DNA of 41,124 nucleotides. Origin: a virus. A program made the position numbers and the translations under genes. The stretch is from the IMG/VR virus record IMGVR_UViG_3300032893_000131, positions 1 through 41,124 of that record; one strand, written 5' to 3'. The notes under the pieces are model-generated. The model had not been told where the DNA came from, ran no database searches, and saw nothing but the letters and a program-made list of their open reading frames with translations. This document shows positions 1 through 8,186 of this stretch, piece after piece; positions within the stretch are counted from its first letter, which is position 1, and each line of letters begins with the position of its first letter.

Positions 1-94
1 AATGTCAATGGTGTTGGGAATTGCATGGTAAATTATCTTTAATCATCTCCAACAAATCCAAGCTATTGAGGTTGAAAGGGAAGGAGACCTTGAA

Positions 95-733
95 ATGCCA
101 AAGGAAAATGTGAGTAGAGAGGTTATTAAATTGCATCAAACAATGGATGCAAGAGTATGGACAAAAGAATTTAATCGGGTAATGGTCAAGAATGGTGAAC
201 AGCCAATCAACCCAGAGACTATGATTGCCTGGTTTGCCAATGCCATTATGACAGGCTATGACCATGCTAATTGGGAACGCCCTGCCAAGCCTGAACTGGT
301 GCCGTTGGATGAAAAGGAAATATATGATGCAATTATTCAGGCAACTAAACAATGGCATGATATTCGCAGAAATTTTATGGAACCAGCTTTATCGGAATGT
401 GAATATATAGCAAAATATTTAAGTAAAGTGTTCGGCAAGCCTGAACTTGTTAATAACGATGTTAATAAGTTAAGTAATAAGTTAGTTGATAAGTATACTG
501 GAAGGTTTGGCAAACCAAATAAACATTATTTTGGAACAAGCGATTTATGCCAAATATGTAGTACCCCTAAGAGCATGAAAGATAAATTGGAGTGCAAGCC
601 AAGCGGGGTTACGGTTGAGGATATTTATAAAACTATTGATGAAAATTATGAAATAATCTATGGAGAAAGTAGATCGGATAGAATTAGAAGATTATCTAAG
701 TCAATTCACGCACTCTACGAGAAGAAAGGATAA
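95..733 (+). CDS. Hypothetical phage protein, 212 aa
   Basis: Unknown function. The ATG is preceded by AAGGAGA at good spacing. The N-terminal half contains a segment around WFANAIMTGYDHA that I associate with conserved hypothetical proteins of tailed phages; the C-terminal half is Lys/Asp-rich with a CQIC pair near residue 151. No signal peptide or membrane segment. It is the first complete gene on this side; an open frame running in from the left edge and stopping at 31 may be the end of the preceding gene. The next ORF starts 4 nt downstream, so it is probably in an operon with the two small membrane proteins. Confidence 0.85.
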   Translation: MPKENVSREVIKLHQTMDARVWTKEFNRVMVKNGEQPINPETMIAWFANAIMTGYDHANWERPAKPELVPLDEKEIYDAIIQATKQWHDIRRNFMEPALSECEYIAKYLSKVFGKPELVNNDVNKLSNKLVDKYTGRFGKPNKHYFGTSDLCQICSTPKSMKDKLECKPSGVTVEDIYKTIDENYEIIYGESRSDRIRRLSKSIHALYEKKG

Positions 734-736
734 AAT

Positions 737-826
737 ATGGGGCCAACTATATTTAATATAGGATTAGGAATCGTTTGGATTGGTGTTTTTACAATACTAT
801 TAGCTGCATGGATTCAGGCACATTAA
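737..826 (+). CDS. 29-aa single-span membrane peptide
   Basis: Very short ORF with an AGAAAGGA ribosome binding site that overlaps the end of the upstream gene. Almost the whole peptide is one hydrophobic helix (FNIGLGIVWIGVFTILLAAW) ending in QAH. Phage operons often carry such micro-proteins; a holin-accessory or membrane role is possible but not shown by the sequence. Confidence 0.55.
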   Translation: MGPTIFNIGLGIVWIGVFTILLAAWIQAH

Positions 827-850
827 CGAGCTTTGCGAACAGAGGGGAAA

Positions 851-1015
851 ATGACAATAATTTGGCTTATCTTAATATTTTTATTTATGATTGGCATAGA
901 GATAACATTCACCGCTCCAATTCATGAAAGATTCACCTACTTTTGTCAATGGATGCTTCCTTTTTGTTTGATTGTTTTATTTATATGCGTAGTTTTATTT
1001 TTGTGTGGAGAATAA
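851..1015 (+). CDS. Small two-helix membrane protein, 54 aa
   Basis: I chose the ATG at 851, preceded by GAGGGG, over an upstream TTG at 833 with no ribosome binding site. There are two hydrophobic helices (about residues 2-21 and 31-51) separated by a short polar loop containing HERF. The size and topology would fit a class II-like holin, but that is inference only. Its stop lies 4 nt from the stop of the convergent minus-strand operon, with no terminator hairpin between them. Confidence 0.65.
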   Translation: MTIIWLILIFLFMIGIEITFTAPIHERFTYFCQWMLPFCLIVLFICVVLFLCGE

Positions 1016-1019
1016 ATAA

Positions 1020-1433
1020 TCAATGCACTAAAAATACTATACAGCCCATCCAACAACCAGTTATAGCGTCGCCTATAGGCTGAAACCAGTTACGATAAAA
1101 ACCTCCTAATACGCAACCCAATAGTATATATGGCACAAAAAATAACCAAGATAAGTGATGCGTAAGAAGCAATCCTAATCCCAATACGAAACATTGTAAA
1201 CCAATCCATAAAGCCCTCCCAAAGTTGCCATCCTTGCTGTACCCAATACAAAGCGTTCCACATGCAGGTAATAGCATTAACCCAACCCACCAGGTATGAA
1301 CGAAAATAGAGGCATTTACGGCCAAAAGAATGGGCATTAGGAAGCGCCTCGCATTGTGCCATGAATAGCCGCCCCAAGCATTAAGCGCTCCACAACCTAT
1401 ATCAACCGCTATTTTTATTAACAATAGGCTCAT
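1020..1433 (-). CDS. Multi-span membrane protein, 137 aa
   Basis: Last gene of the minus-strand late operon. The frame is open from 1478, but the ATG at 1433 has a GGGGGAAAA leader and fits the hydrophobic N-terminus (MSLLLIKIAVDIGCG). It has four to five hydrophobic segments, is Trp- and Gly-rich, and contains several Cys. It overlaps the upstream gene by 32 nt. A membrane role at the end of a late operon suggests lysis or superinfection exclusion, but no family is recognised. Confidence 0.7.
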   Translation of the reverse strand: MSLLLIKIAVDIGCGALNAWGGYSWHNARRFLMPILLAVNASIFVHTWWVGLMLLPACGTLCIGYSKDGNFGRALWIGLQCFVLGLGLLLTHHLSWLFFVPYILLGCVLGGFYRNWFQPIGDAITGCWMGCIVFLVH

Positions 1434-1650
1434 TTTTCCCCCAATCTTCCATGACATCAACCCTAACGCATCCACCAAAAGAAGGTCTTGGGCTTATATC
1501 GGTTACACGAGGTTTTGAGTTCGCTTGATATATTTGGGGGCTTGAATCCTTCTTGAAAAGTAGATAAATAACCCCACCAAGCGCAACCATCAAAATAAGG
1601 ATTAAAAATAATTCCCCCATACCTATACCTGTTTGGCCTTTATTGTTCAT
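1402..1650 (-). CDS. Membrane-anchored small protein, 82 aa
   Basis: N-terminal polar stretch (MNNKGQTGIGMGE), one transmembrane helix (about residues 14-32), then a polar Pro/Ser-rich tail. Its ATG overlaps the stop of the upstream gene (ATGA), so translation is probably coupled. One anchor with an exported or periplasmic tail next to holin-like genes would suit a spanin or other lysis accessory, but the tail shows no coiled coil, so I leave the function open. Confidence 0.7.
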   Translation of the reverse strand: MNNKGQTGIGMGELFLILILMVALGGVIYLLFKKDSSPQIYQANSKPRVTDISPRPSFGGCVRVDVMEDWGKNEPIVNKNSG

Positions 1651-2114
1651 ACGCTTGCCTTTATAATATACGCCCCGTAAATTAAACCCTTTTTGCTTTG
1701 AGAGGGAACATTCCCAATAGAGAACAATTCATATTGAACAAATGGACTAATGCCCATATACTTTAAAAGAGGGCTACTGATTCCCCAATTAGAGGGTATG
1801 AATAGATTGAAAGCTGCGCCTACAACGCCCTTATTAGCAGTATCGTAACCGAGGCTTATCCTTGGGTTAACATGGCCTATAAAGTTAAGGTATGACGAGT
1901 AGCTTCCAGTGTTGCTCGTATTAGCATATTCCAAAAATCTAACGGTATCAGTCTGCACCCAAGTCTTATTCCTAACGTCATAACCAGTACCAATCTCAGC
2001 GGTTATTCCATCCAAGATAGTAGTTATCTGTGGAGGTGTTACCGTTGTGCCTGTCTGCGCCTTCACCACCGACGGAATTAATAGTAGTAATACTAATAAA
2101 AATATTTTCTTCAT
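1647..2114 (-). CDS. Secreted protein with Sec signal peptide, 155 aa
   Basis: A clear signal peptide: MKK, a Leu-rich core, and a probable cleavage after VKA-Q near residue 20. The mature part has alternating hydrophobic/polar segments, aromatic-rich strands and a gap near GTGYDV, suggesting a small beta-sheet or beta-barrel-like exported protein. Its stop overlaps the next ATG. It is one of six proteins in the left part of the late operon that begin with export-like sequences. Function unknown. Confidence 0.75.
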   Translation of the reverse strand: MKKIFLLVLLLLIPSVVKAQTGTTVTPPQITTILDGITAEIGTGYDVRNKTWVQTDTVRFLEYANTSNTGSYSSYLNFIGHVNPRISLGYDTANKGVVGAAFNLFIPSNWGISSPLLKYMGISPFVQYELFSIGNVPSQSKKGLIYGAYIIKASV

Positions 2115-2115
2115 G

Positions 2116-2337
2116 TTAATCCACCTTTTGTTGTGTGTTGGTTATTGATTTTACGCGGTTCCCAATGAACAAGTATTGACCAACAGCATTCATGTAATAA
2201 ACAATTCGTGCTATTGGTTGTAACCCTTTTGGTTCTGCGTCGATAGCGTCTTGAAGTGCCTTTAGGAAATTCTGAACCAAAATCCATACAACTCCTATTT
2301 GTATCCAATGACCCGATAACCAGTTTTGTATATTCAT
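2116..2337 (-). CDS. Small membrane protein, holin candidate, 73 aa
   Basis: The start has one of the best ribosome binding sites in the window (TAAGGAGGAG). The N-terminal half is hydrophobic (WIQIGVVWILVQNFLKAL), followed by an acidic turn and a second mildly hydrophobic stretch ending in a basic/Gln tail. Size, position and topology fit a holin, but there is no diagnostic motif. A competing frame at 2111-2308 lacks a start signal and is taken as a shadow. Confidence 0.7.
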   Translation of the reverse strand: MNIQNWLSGHWIQIGVVWILVQNFLKALQDAIDAEPKGLQPIARIVYYMNAVGQYLFIGNRVKSITNTQQKVD

Positions 2338-2462
2338 AACTCCTCCTTATTTGGAATTTCTTCTTTATGGTTAATAATCCATTCGATTATCCTATCCAAA
2401 TCAAAGATAGCCGAGTTTGGCGCAAGTTCTATGATTTTACGTTCAAATTCTTTTCGTGTCAT
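2334..2462 (-). CDS. Small protein, 42 aa
   Basis: Its start overlaps the stop of the 55-aa gene upstream (ATGA), and its stop overlaps the start of the holin candidate downstream (ATGA), so three genes are translationally chained. The product is helical and charged (MTRKEFERKIIELAPNSA..). It contains the strong ribosome binding site of the next gene. No family recognised. Confidence 0.65.
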   Translation of the reverse strand: MTRKEFERKIIELAPNSAIFDLDRIIEWIINHKEEIPNKEEL

Positions 2463-2626
2463 TCTCGCTCATCCGTCATGTCAGACAATAGTCTCATTAT
2501 TTCATACAAAGACTGTATAACCAACCACACCTTCGCTTTCATCGGGAAGGTTGATAAATTACGTATTTCATAATCTACATCAGCAAGTAATTCAAGGGCC
2601 TTGTCTTTCTTTTCTTGTCCGCTCAT
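2459..2626 (-). CDS. Small helical protein, 55 aa
   Basis: ATG preceded by GAGAGGGG. Charged, probably all-helical product beginning MSGQEKKDKALELLAD, with a Leu/Ile/Met-rich second half. First of a three-gene chain with ATGA junctions leading to the holin candidate. No known domain. Confidence 0.65.
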   Translation of the reverse strand: MSGQEKKDKALELLADVDYEIRNLSTFPMKAKVWLVIQSLYEIMRLLSDMTDERE

Positions 2627-2638
2627 ATTAATCCCCTC

Positions 2639-2920
2639 TCAAGAACAATATACAGAATCTTTACAGCATTTTGATAATTGATTCTGAACGCAATCAATTC
2701 GAGTTTCAGACGATTTTAACGCTGACCAAAGTTTGTCATAATGTTGTATGCCATCGCTTTTCAAATCAATTATTGAGTTTCTTATTTGGGATAAATAGTC
2801 ATTCCCTAACCATCCAAAAAATGCGATAAGAATACCTAATATAAATATTCCGGCAGGAGTTGCCCATCTGAATTTTTGCATCCTTGTTTCTCGTTGATAG
2901 AATTTATCGTGGTCGGTCAT
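2639..2920 (-). CDS. Membrane protein with coiled-coil tail, 93 aa
   Basis: A basic N-terminus, one transmembrane helix (about residues 22-42, containing PAGIFILGILIAFFGW), then a helical tail of about 40 residues ending in a Cys-rich segment (CVQNQLSKCCKDSVYC). The architecture resembles small phage membrane proteins of the XhlA/holin-accessory type, but the order (helix first, coil second) and the terminal cysteines differ. The cysteines suggest that the tail lies in an oxidising compartment. Confidence 0.7.
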   Translation of the reverse strand: MTDHDKFYQRETRMQKFRWATPAGIFILGILIAFFGWLGNDYLSQIRNSIIDLKSDGIQHYDKLWSALKSSETRIDCVQNQLSKCCKDSVYCS

Positions 2921-2921
2921 T

Positions 2922-3332
2922 TTAATTACCTACTTTAGCTGGCTGTGCCCCTCCTGAGACTGTCTGTGTTGATACTGCCGTTGCCTGTGCTGTCTGCAAC
3001 GTGGTTAATTTAGATTCTTGAACCGTTGCCGTTGTGCTGTCAATTAATCCTTGATTCTGCAAATCCTGTATAGCCAAAGACCTAATATCATCCTGAATTA
3101 ATTGTTCTTGCTGTTTATCTGCCTGTTGTTGGGCTATAATTGGGGCTTGTGCGGCGTCCCTTGCGTCTAAAGTTGCTTGTGAATCCACTTCATAAGATAC
3201 ATTCGGATTGGAAGCACTAACGCAATTCAAATCTCCGTTTGCGTTCAATACCGTTCCCTTGTCGCCAGGATTACAAACTTGCCCCCAAACTGTTGTTGAG
3301 AAAAGTAAAAAAAAGATAAATATAATTCTCAT
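2922..3332 (-). CDS. Secreted Gln/Ala-rich protein, 136 aa
   Basis: Signal peptide with hydrophobic core IIFIFFLLFSTTVW and a likely cleavage before QVC. A short Cys-containing segment (CNPGDKGTVLNANGDLNC) is followed by a Gln/Asp/Ala-rich region likely to form long helices, then a Thr/Ser-rich end. The small Cys loop resembles a motif in the 455-aa neighbour (ACIHTDNSGNISVTNADC). Located among fibre genes, so perhaps an exported fibre-associated protein; function inferred from context only. Confidence 0.7.
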   Translation of the reverse strand: MRIIFIFFLLFSTTVWGQVCNPGDKGTVLNANGDLNCVSASNPNVSYEVDSQATLDARDAAQAPIIAQQQADKQQEQLIQDDIRSLAIQDLQNQGLIDSTTATVQESKLTTLQTAQATAVSTQTVSGGAQPAKVGN

Positions 3333-3340
3333 ATATCCCC

Positions 3341-4708
3341 TTAATTGATAGTGTAAAGTTCTGCCGCCCCCGTAAAAGTATTGTTAGAGGCTGTCCAAGT
3401 TATAGAAGTCAAATCCGCTGACCCTAAATAAACACCGCCCATAACGGATGAAACATAATTATTAACATTATCATATTGGGTTGAGGTACAAGTTATCAAT
3501 GTCTTATGACCGTCGTCGGTAACAGCGTTAAAAAAGCAGGTAAATTGGGCGTAGCCATTAGCAGGGGAACCGTTTAACCCCGGCAATATATTGGCTTGCG
3601 CTGTGGCTTTTGAATTAGAAACAGTTGCACCACCGTTTATCATTTGTCCCCAGTTATAATTATTTCCCGTATCCCCATTAAAAGTAATTTGCGGCAAATA
3701 GTTATTATTTGAGTTTTTTAAATCAACTAATAACATATATTTTTTTGTCTTAGACAATGAAGAAAATGTAAATGATGAAGCCGCTGATGGGGAAGCCGTA
3801 CCTACTTTAGTCAACATTCCTGAAATAACACCACTTGACGCTGTAAAATCTGTTGCTGTAAATGCAGCAACACCTTTAGTAGAACCATCAGCGGCAGCAT
3901 TCACCCCACTAATTGTTCCGGTTGTAGTAATCGTTCCGCCCGTCACTCCATTACTTGTTGCTATAGAAGTTACAGTCCCACTTCCGCCGCTTGGGAAATC
4001 TGTCCAATTCACTCCGGTAGCAGTCCTTGTTAGAGCTCTTCCAACGCCATCATTTATAGCATTCCAATTTATGCCGCCTGTATGGATTGGGGCAAGCCCA
4101 TTAACATTGTCCCAATTTACAGAAGCCGATGGAATAAGAGCTGTTATTGCTGCCCAATTTATAGTATCTGCTACAGATATAGAGGTAGCCCCTGACCCTG
4201 ACCCTGTTACCTGTCCTGTATGAGTTACTGTAATTGATTGATTTCCTGTAAGATAAGTATTCGTATCAGCCGTTGGCGCAGAGTTAGCATTCCATTTAGC
4301 AAATCCTGATACAGGAAAATTAGTCCAATTAATTCCACCTTCATTTATTGGCCCAATGCCATTTATATTATTCCAATTAATACCAGAACTGTTAATAGTT
4401 TTGTAACTATTTGTATCAGCCCAATTGACATTATAACTCTGAACTACTTGAGATGCTGATTGCCAATTAAATCCTGAAACTCCAACAGATGCTTGTATGC
4501 CTCCTATATTATTCCAATTAACCGCACCTCCACTTCCTGTCCCACAATCAGCATTTGTAACACTTATATTCCCACTATTATCAGTATGAATACAGGCAAC
4601 ACCTGAACCTCCAAGACCTGTGACTTGAAGATTCCCAGTTATCTTTTCTCCTGACCATGCAGTGTTAATAAATAATAATATTATAATAGACTGGATTAAT
4701 ATTCTCAT
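3341..4708 (-). CDS. Tail-fibre/adhesin-like protein with signal peptide, 455 aa
   Basis: N-terminal Sec-type signal (about 19 residues, hydrophobic IIILLFINTAW), then many short repeats around G-x-N-W (for example GINWNNINGIG, GINWTNFP) and Thr/Gly/Ser-rich fibre repeats of the 'VTSI..GTISG' type common in phage tail fibres. The last 150 residues look like a globular tip. A 50-residue module (SGFAKWN..TADTNTYLTGNQ) is shared with the 625-aa protein at 8186, so the two are related by duplication or recombination. Probable receptor-binding fibre; the export signal is unexpected. Confidence 0.8.
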   Translation of the reverse strand: MRILIQSIIILLFINTAWSGEKITGNLQVTGLGGSGVACIHTDNSGNISVTNADCGTGSGGAVNWNNIGGIQASVGVSGFNWQSASQVVQSYNVNWADTNSYKTINSSGINWNNINGIGPINEGGINWTNFPVSGFAKWNANSAPTADTNTYLTGNQSITVTHTGQVTGSGSGATSISVADTINWAAITALIPSASVNWDNVNGLAPIHTGGINWNAINDGVGRALTRTATGVNWTDFPSGGSGTVTSIATSNGVTGGTITTTGTISGVNAAADGSTKGVAAFTATDFTASSGVISGMLTKVGTASPSAASSFTFSSLSKTKKYMLLVDLKNSNNNYLPQITFNGDTGNNYNWGQMINGGATVSNSKATAQANILPGLNGSPANGYAQFTCFFNAVTDDGHKTLITCTSTQYDNVNNYVSSVMGGVYLGSADLTSITWTASNNTFTGAAELYTIN

Positions 4709-4902
4709 GCCGTAGCTCTTCTCTTTTCAACCCATATTCCACTCTCTAATCGCTGATCTACTAAGTCTGTACCAATAACAATTGTTCTCCAAGAACCATC
4801 AGTAACCCCATCCCCATATATCAAGGCTGTAACTGTAGGCGACTGATTAAGATTTATATTTATAATTGCAGAATCAACGAGTTTTACTACCTGAAATGGC
4901 AT
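4705..4902 (-). CDS. Hypothetical protein, 65 aa
   Basis: Small protein with alternating beta-type pattern, without signal peptide or cysteines. An AAGG sequence lies upstream of its ATG, and its stop overlaps the ATG of the 455-aa fibre gene (ATGA). Context suggests a fibre-associated or assembly protein; nothing in the sequence identifies it. Confidence 0.65.
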   Translation of the reverse strand: MPFQVVKLVDSAIININLNQSPTVTALIYGDGVTDGSWRTIVIGTDLVDQRLESGIWVEKRRATA

Positions 4903-4911
4903 ATATAAACC

Positions 4912-5229
4912 TTATGAATATGTTAATCCTGATCTATTAGACCATCTCCCCCATCCAATCTGAGTATTGAATAAAGGAGATGCTATTGTTATCTTTTGAA
5001 TCATCCAATTAGGTTGAGATGAATCATTGTCAACGCCTGAAGTAGTTGCAAAGCCACTACAAGCAGTACCTATATAAATAATAGTTCCATCTGTTATATC
5101 TACTAATTCTTGCTGATCGGAATTTATACCAACAATCCTCGCAGCAGATAATAATGGTTCATATCCATCAATGGCGATACTGTGTGGCTTAGTTGCTCCT
5201 TCAAATTCTGTATGCGCTCTTAATGTCAT
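4912..5229 (-). CDS. Hypothetical protein, 105 aa, possible extension of the beta-helix protein
   Basis: No family recognised; mixed beta-rich sequence with a single Cys. The putative ATG has no ribosome binding site at normal distance and lies in the same frame as the 714-aa gene upstream, separated only by TAG-AAC. It may therefore be translated by reinitiation after that TAG or, less conventionally, as a C-terminal extension by stop readthrough (821 residues in total). Confidence 0.6.
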   Translation of the reverse strand: MTLRAHTEFEGATKPHSIAIDGYEPLLSAARIVGINSDQQELVDITDGTIIYIGTACSGFATTSGVDNDSSQPNWMIQKITIASPLFNTQIGWGRWSNRSGLTYS

Positions 5230-5232
5230 GTT

Positions 5233-7377
5233 CTAAAATTTAGAATTCCCACCCAATAAACACTTACCGCCCAAAGTGGTACTGTAATTACCACTTAAAT
5301 TAAAACATCCAGAAGTATTAAATGACAAGCACCCTGAATTACATCCTAAACTTCCCCCCGCATACCCTTGTGTGACACAAGTTTGATTATTAAGATTAGG
5401 GCCAGTAGTATCACAGACTTCGGGTGAATTAATTACCCCATCCCCACAATTATATGAGGCACAAAAACCAGAAAGGCAGATATTAGAAGTGCAATCTGAA
5501 TTTACAGAACAAGCGCATCCAATAGAAGAACATGATCCAGCGCAGACATTGCTGGTACAGCTTCCACCACAGCAATCAGTATTGAAGAAGCATCCATAAG
5601 TAGCTGCTGCACAAGATTGATATTCCAATCCTCCTATTGACGGAGGAGACCCTCTTGATAAATTATAATAGTCATTAGAATTATTCCAGAATGTCAATCC
5701 AGTCGTACCAGCGGCTTTGGCAGCAGAACCACTTGTTATTGGAGCATATGTAATACCTGACCATGCTTGATAATATGTATTAGCTGCCCCTCCTGCCGTT
5801 CCCATTGGCAAGGAACTAACAAATCCTGGCGATGTCCCGCATTTATCATGAGCACCATTACATCCAGAATTACTATTCTTTGTACCAATTACAATATTAT
5901 AATCTTCAGTCCATGCTAATGAACCGCATGATCCTGCGCCATTACCATCTGAACCTGTATTATAAATATATGTTGTTTGAGCATTCCCACCACCACCAAC
6001 AAAAGAAGAATCATCAATCCAAGCATAGCCACCTTGAATAATATTGTTATACACATATATATGGGTTGTGCTATCACATGTGCTTGAAGTACCTGATTCA
6101 AGAGTTACATTTCCGTTACTATAAATAGTATTATTATAGATATAATCATTTATCCCTGAACCAGTGGCAAATATAATCACATCACCAAGTGCCCTACACG
6201 CATCTCCATAAGGCATAGCTCCTGCTGCGGATTGGGTTGCTCCGTACCACCATCCGCAATTACCAACAATTATACTATTCGTTAATTTACCAATAGAAGC
6301 CGTAACCTTAACTTGATTCCCAGCATTTCCTTCAAATCTCATTTTGTCTATTTGTATCGTGTTTCCTGATGCTATCCCATGTAATGTATCAAGACCATCT
6401 GATGTATTCCAACTAATTGATCCTGGGCCTATAATAGTCCAATTCCCAGGATTTTGATTAGTTGTTGCTCCAAATGCCAATCCATCACCATAACCACCAT
6501 TATTCTGAGCAAAACAATTAGAATAATTAGTCTGTAAATCTATCCCACCAGATAAAGGATAGGCTTCCTGGCAGCCATTCCACTCTACAATAGGCTGATT
6601 GAAGGTAAGAGTTCCGCTAACCGCAGAACTACCATCATTCCCAACTATAAAGCCTCCCCATCCATTGCCAATTACCTTAACATTTGTAAATGTAGCACTA
6701 CCCATAGCTTCGGTAACTATGCCGTATATTCCCATGCCATGAATATATACGTTTGTTAATGTTATTCCTGTCCCTGCCATGTCAATACCATTGGGGGCCC
6801 AAGTCCCGTAAGGATAAGAACCTCCATAATTACAAGCATTAACAGGATCGTTATACGTACAAGTTGAATGGTCGGTAATCTCAATATTCTGTAATTTTAG
6901 ATAATTATTGTGCATTGCTAATACTTGGTATTCCCTCTGGGTCCCCCAGAGTTGAGGCTGATGTGTCCCTGTACCTATGATTGTAGTCTGATGAGAAGCG
7001 TCCGTACCTGCGGGGAGTTCGTTTAATCCACAGTTATATGCCCAGGAAGTAGAACAGCCTGATGTGTTTGGCATACCATAACCAATCATATATTGCGCTT
7101 GAGAACCAGGTGAAGTATCACTATCCCCTGATATAGACATTGTATCCCCACCAACCCACTTAGCAGCGGTTCCACTACCAGAGAATCCACCACCCGTTAC
7201 CCATACAGGATGATTATAGGCACATGCTTGATTTGTGCCACTGCCAGGATAGACCGCATTGGTTGTACCAGAACATTGAGTAGCTGTCCCCCCTCCATCC
7301 CGTACATAATAGGTAGTAGCATTAGCATTTATTGCCATCAATACTAAGAATATTAGAATAATTAATAGTTTCTTCAT
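5233..7377 (-). CDS. Secreted right-handed beta-helix protein with Cys-rich tail, 714 aa
   Basis: Signal peptide (hydrophobic LLIILIFLVLMAINANA), then about 550 residues rich in Asn, Gly and Thr with repeated beta-strand rungs (for example GITLTNVYIHGMGIYGIV, ATFTNVKVIGNGWGGF), typical of parallel beta-helix tailspikes and pectate-lyase-like folds. The last 130 residues contain 19 cysteines: a knottin-like stretch (NTDCCGGSCTSNVC, NSDCTSNICLSGFC) and a CGDGVINSPEVCD module known from secreted surface proteins. Likely a glycan-binding or glycan-degrading adhesin or tailspike. The disulfide-rich tail would need an oxidising compartment, which agrees with the signal peptide. It ends in TAG, with an in-frame ORF continuing after it. 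Confidence 0.8.
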   Translation of the reverse strand: MKKLLIILIFLVLMAINANATTYYVRDGGGTATQCSGTTNAVYPGSGTNQACAYNHPVWVTGGGFSGSGTAAKWVGGDTMSISGDSDTSPGSQAQYMIGYGMPNTSGCSTSWAYNCGLNELPAGTDASHQTTIIGTGTHQPQLWGTQREYQVLAMHNNYLKLQNIEITDHSTCTYNDPVNACNYGGSYPYGTWAPNGIDMAGTGITLTNVYIHGMGIYGIVTEAMGSATFTNVKVIGNGWGGFIVGNDGSSAVSGTLTFNQPIVEWNGCQEAYPLSGGIDLQTNYSNCFAQNNGGYGDGLAFGATTNQNPGNWTIIGPGSISWNTSDGLDTLHGIASGNTIQIDKMRFEGNAGNQVKVTASIGKLTNSIIVGNCGWWYGATQSAAGAMPYGDACRALGDVIIFATGSGINDYIYNNTIYSNGNVTLESGTSSTCDSTTHIYVYNNIIQGGYAWIDDSSFVGGGGNAQTTYIYNTGSDGNGAGSCGSLAWTEDYNIVIGTKNSNSGCNGAHDKCGTSPGFVSSLPMGTAGGAANTYYQAWSGITYAPITSGSAAKAAGTTGLTFWNNSNDYYNLSRGSPPSIGGLEYQSCAAATYGCFFNTDCCGGSCTSNVCAGSCSSIGCACSVNSDCTSNICLSGFCASYNCGDGVINSPEVCDTTGPNLNNQTCVTQGYAGGSLGCNSGCLSFNTSGCFNLSGNYSTTLGGKCLLGGNSKF

Positions 7378-7379
7378 AT

Positions 7380-8186
7380 TTACCTTGTTGCACCCATAAA
7401 TTTCATAAAACTTCCATTGCCAGTAAGACCATTATTATAAATATCAGTCAATTCTGCAGTTGTTAAAACTCTATTAAATATGGCTGCTTGACTTATATAC
7501 CCAGCCCAAGTACGATCAGAAGAAAAATCATCAACATTCCCTATTGCTAATGGATTATTTGCATCGCTTTCTACTGATCCTGAACCATTGGTTTGCGTTC
7601 CATACGAAACCTCTGTATTATCTTGATAAAGATGAGAATTGGAGGCTGTAAGAGAACCATCCCATGTAACTACTACTAAATGCCAAGCATTCAAAGATAG
7701 AGCCGTACTTGAGATAAATGTCATAGAACTGGTGGCAGCTACAGTGAATGATAAATGATGTAATCCTGAAGCATCAAATGCTATTTGCCATCCCCCAGGA
7801 CTTGTTCCTGCAAACTCTTTATCAAAGATTCTACCTCTATTATTTCCTCCATCACCAGTTGCATATACCCATGCTACTAATGTAAATTTAGGAATTGTAT
7901 TCAGGTTTGAACCTGTTCCTGAATTTATATAGTCCCCTGATGCAAACGATGCGGAGTTTGCTGATGTTCCATATGAATGAAAACTTGGAACGGTAGCTGA
8001 CCATGTAGGATGTCCAGATGATTTAAATGTTCCCGTATTTCCATGTCCACAAGAATCTGCAACAGTTGTGCCTGATCCTTCTTTGAACAACCAAGCAGCC
8101 AAACATCCAGAATCTGCTGTATAATCCCTGGCAAATGCAGGAGTTGAAGTAATTAAAATTAATAAAAATGCTATTATTCTTTTCAT
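7380..8186 (-). CDS. Secreted LamG/concanavalin-like protein, 268 aa
   Basis: The ATG at 8186 follows GAGGA and overlaps the stop of the 625-aa gene; an upstream in-frame start at 8216 would add a polar leader before the signal peptide and is rejected. Residues 1-19 are a signal peptide (IIAFLLILITSTPAFA). The rest matches the LamG/concanavalin-like jelly-roll pattern: AAWLFKEGSGTTVADSCGHG near the start, then FTLVAWVYATG, WHLVVVTWDG and a final AAIFNRVLTTAELTDIYN. Probable carbohydrate-binding fibre or adhesin. Confidence 0.85.
   Translation of the reverse strand: MKRIIAFLLILITSTPAFARDYTADSGCLAAWLFKEGSGTTVADSCGHGNTGTFKSSGHPTWSATVPSFHSYGTSANSASFASGDYINSGTGSNLNTIPKFTLVAWVYATGDGGNNRGRIFDKEFAGTSPGGWQIAFDASGLHHLSFTVAATSSMTFISSTALSLNAWHLVVVTWDGSLTASNSHLYQDNTEVSYGTQTNGSGSVESDANNPLAIGNVDDFSSDRTWAGYISQAAIFNRVLTTAELTDIYNNGLTGNGSFMKFMGATR

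Noticed and set aside
1090-1377. 95-aa minus-strand ORF
   Set aside because: Entirely inside the membrane-protein gene in another frame, without a start signal.
2326-2573. Plus-strand ORFs of 64 and 68 aa
   Set aside because: Shadows of the coupled minus-strand genes at 2334-2626.
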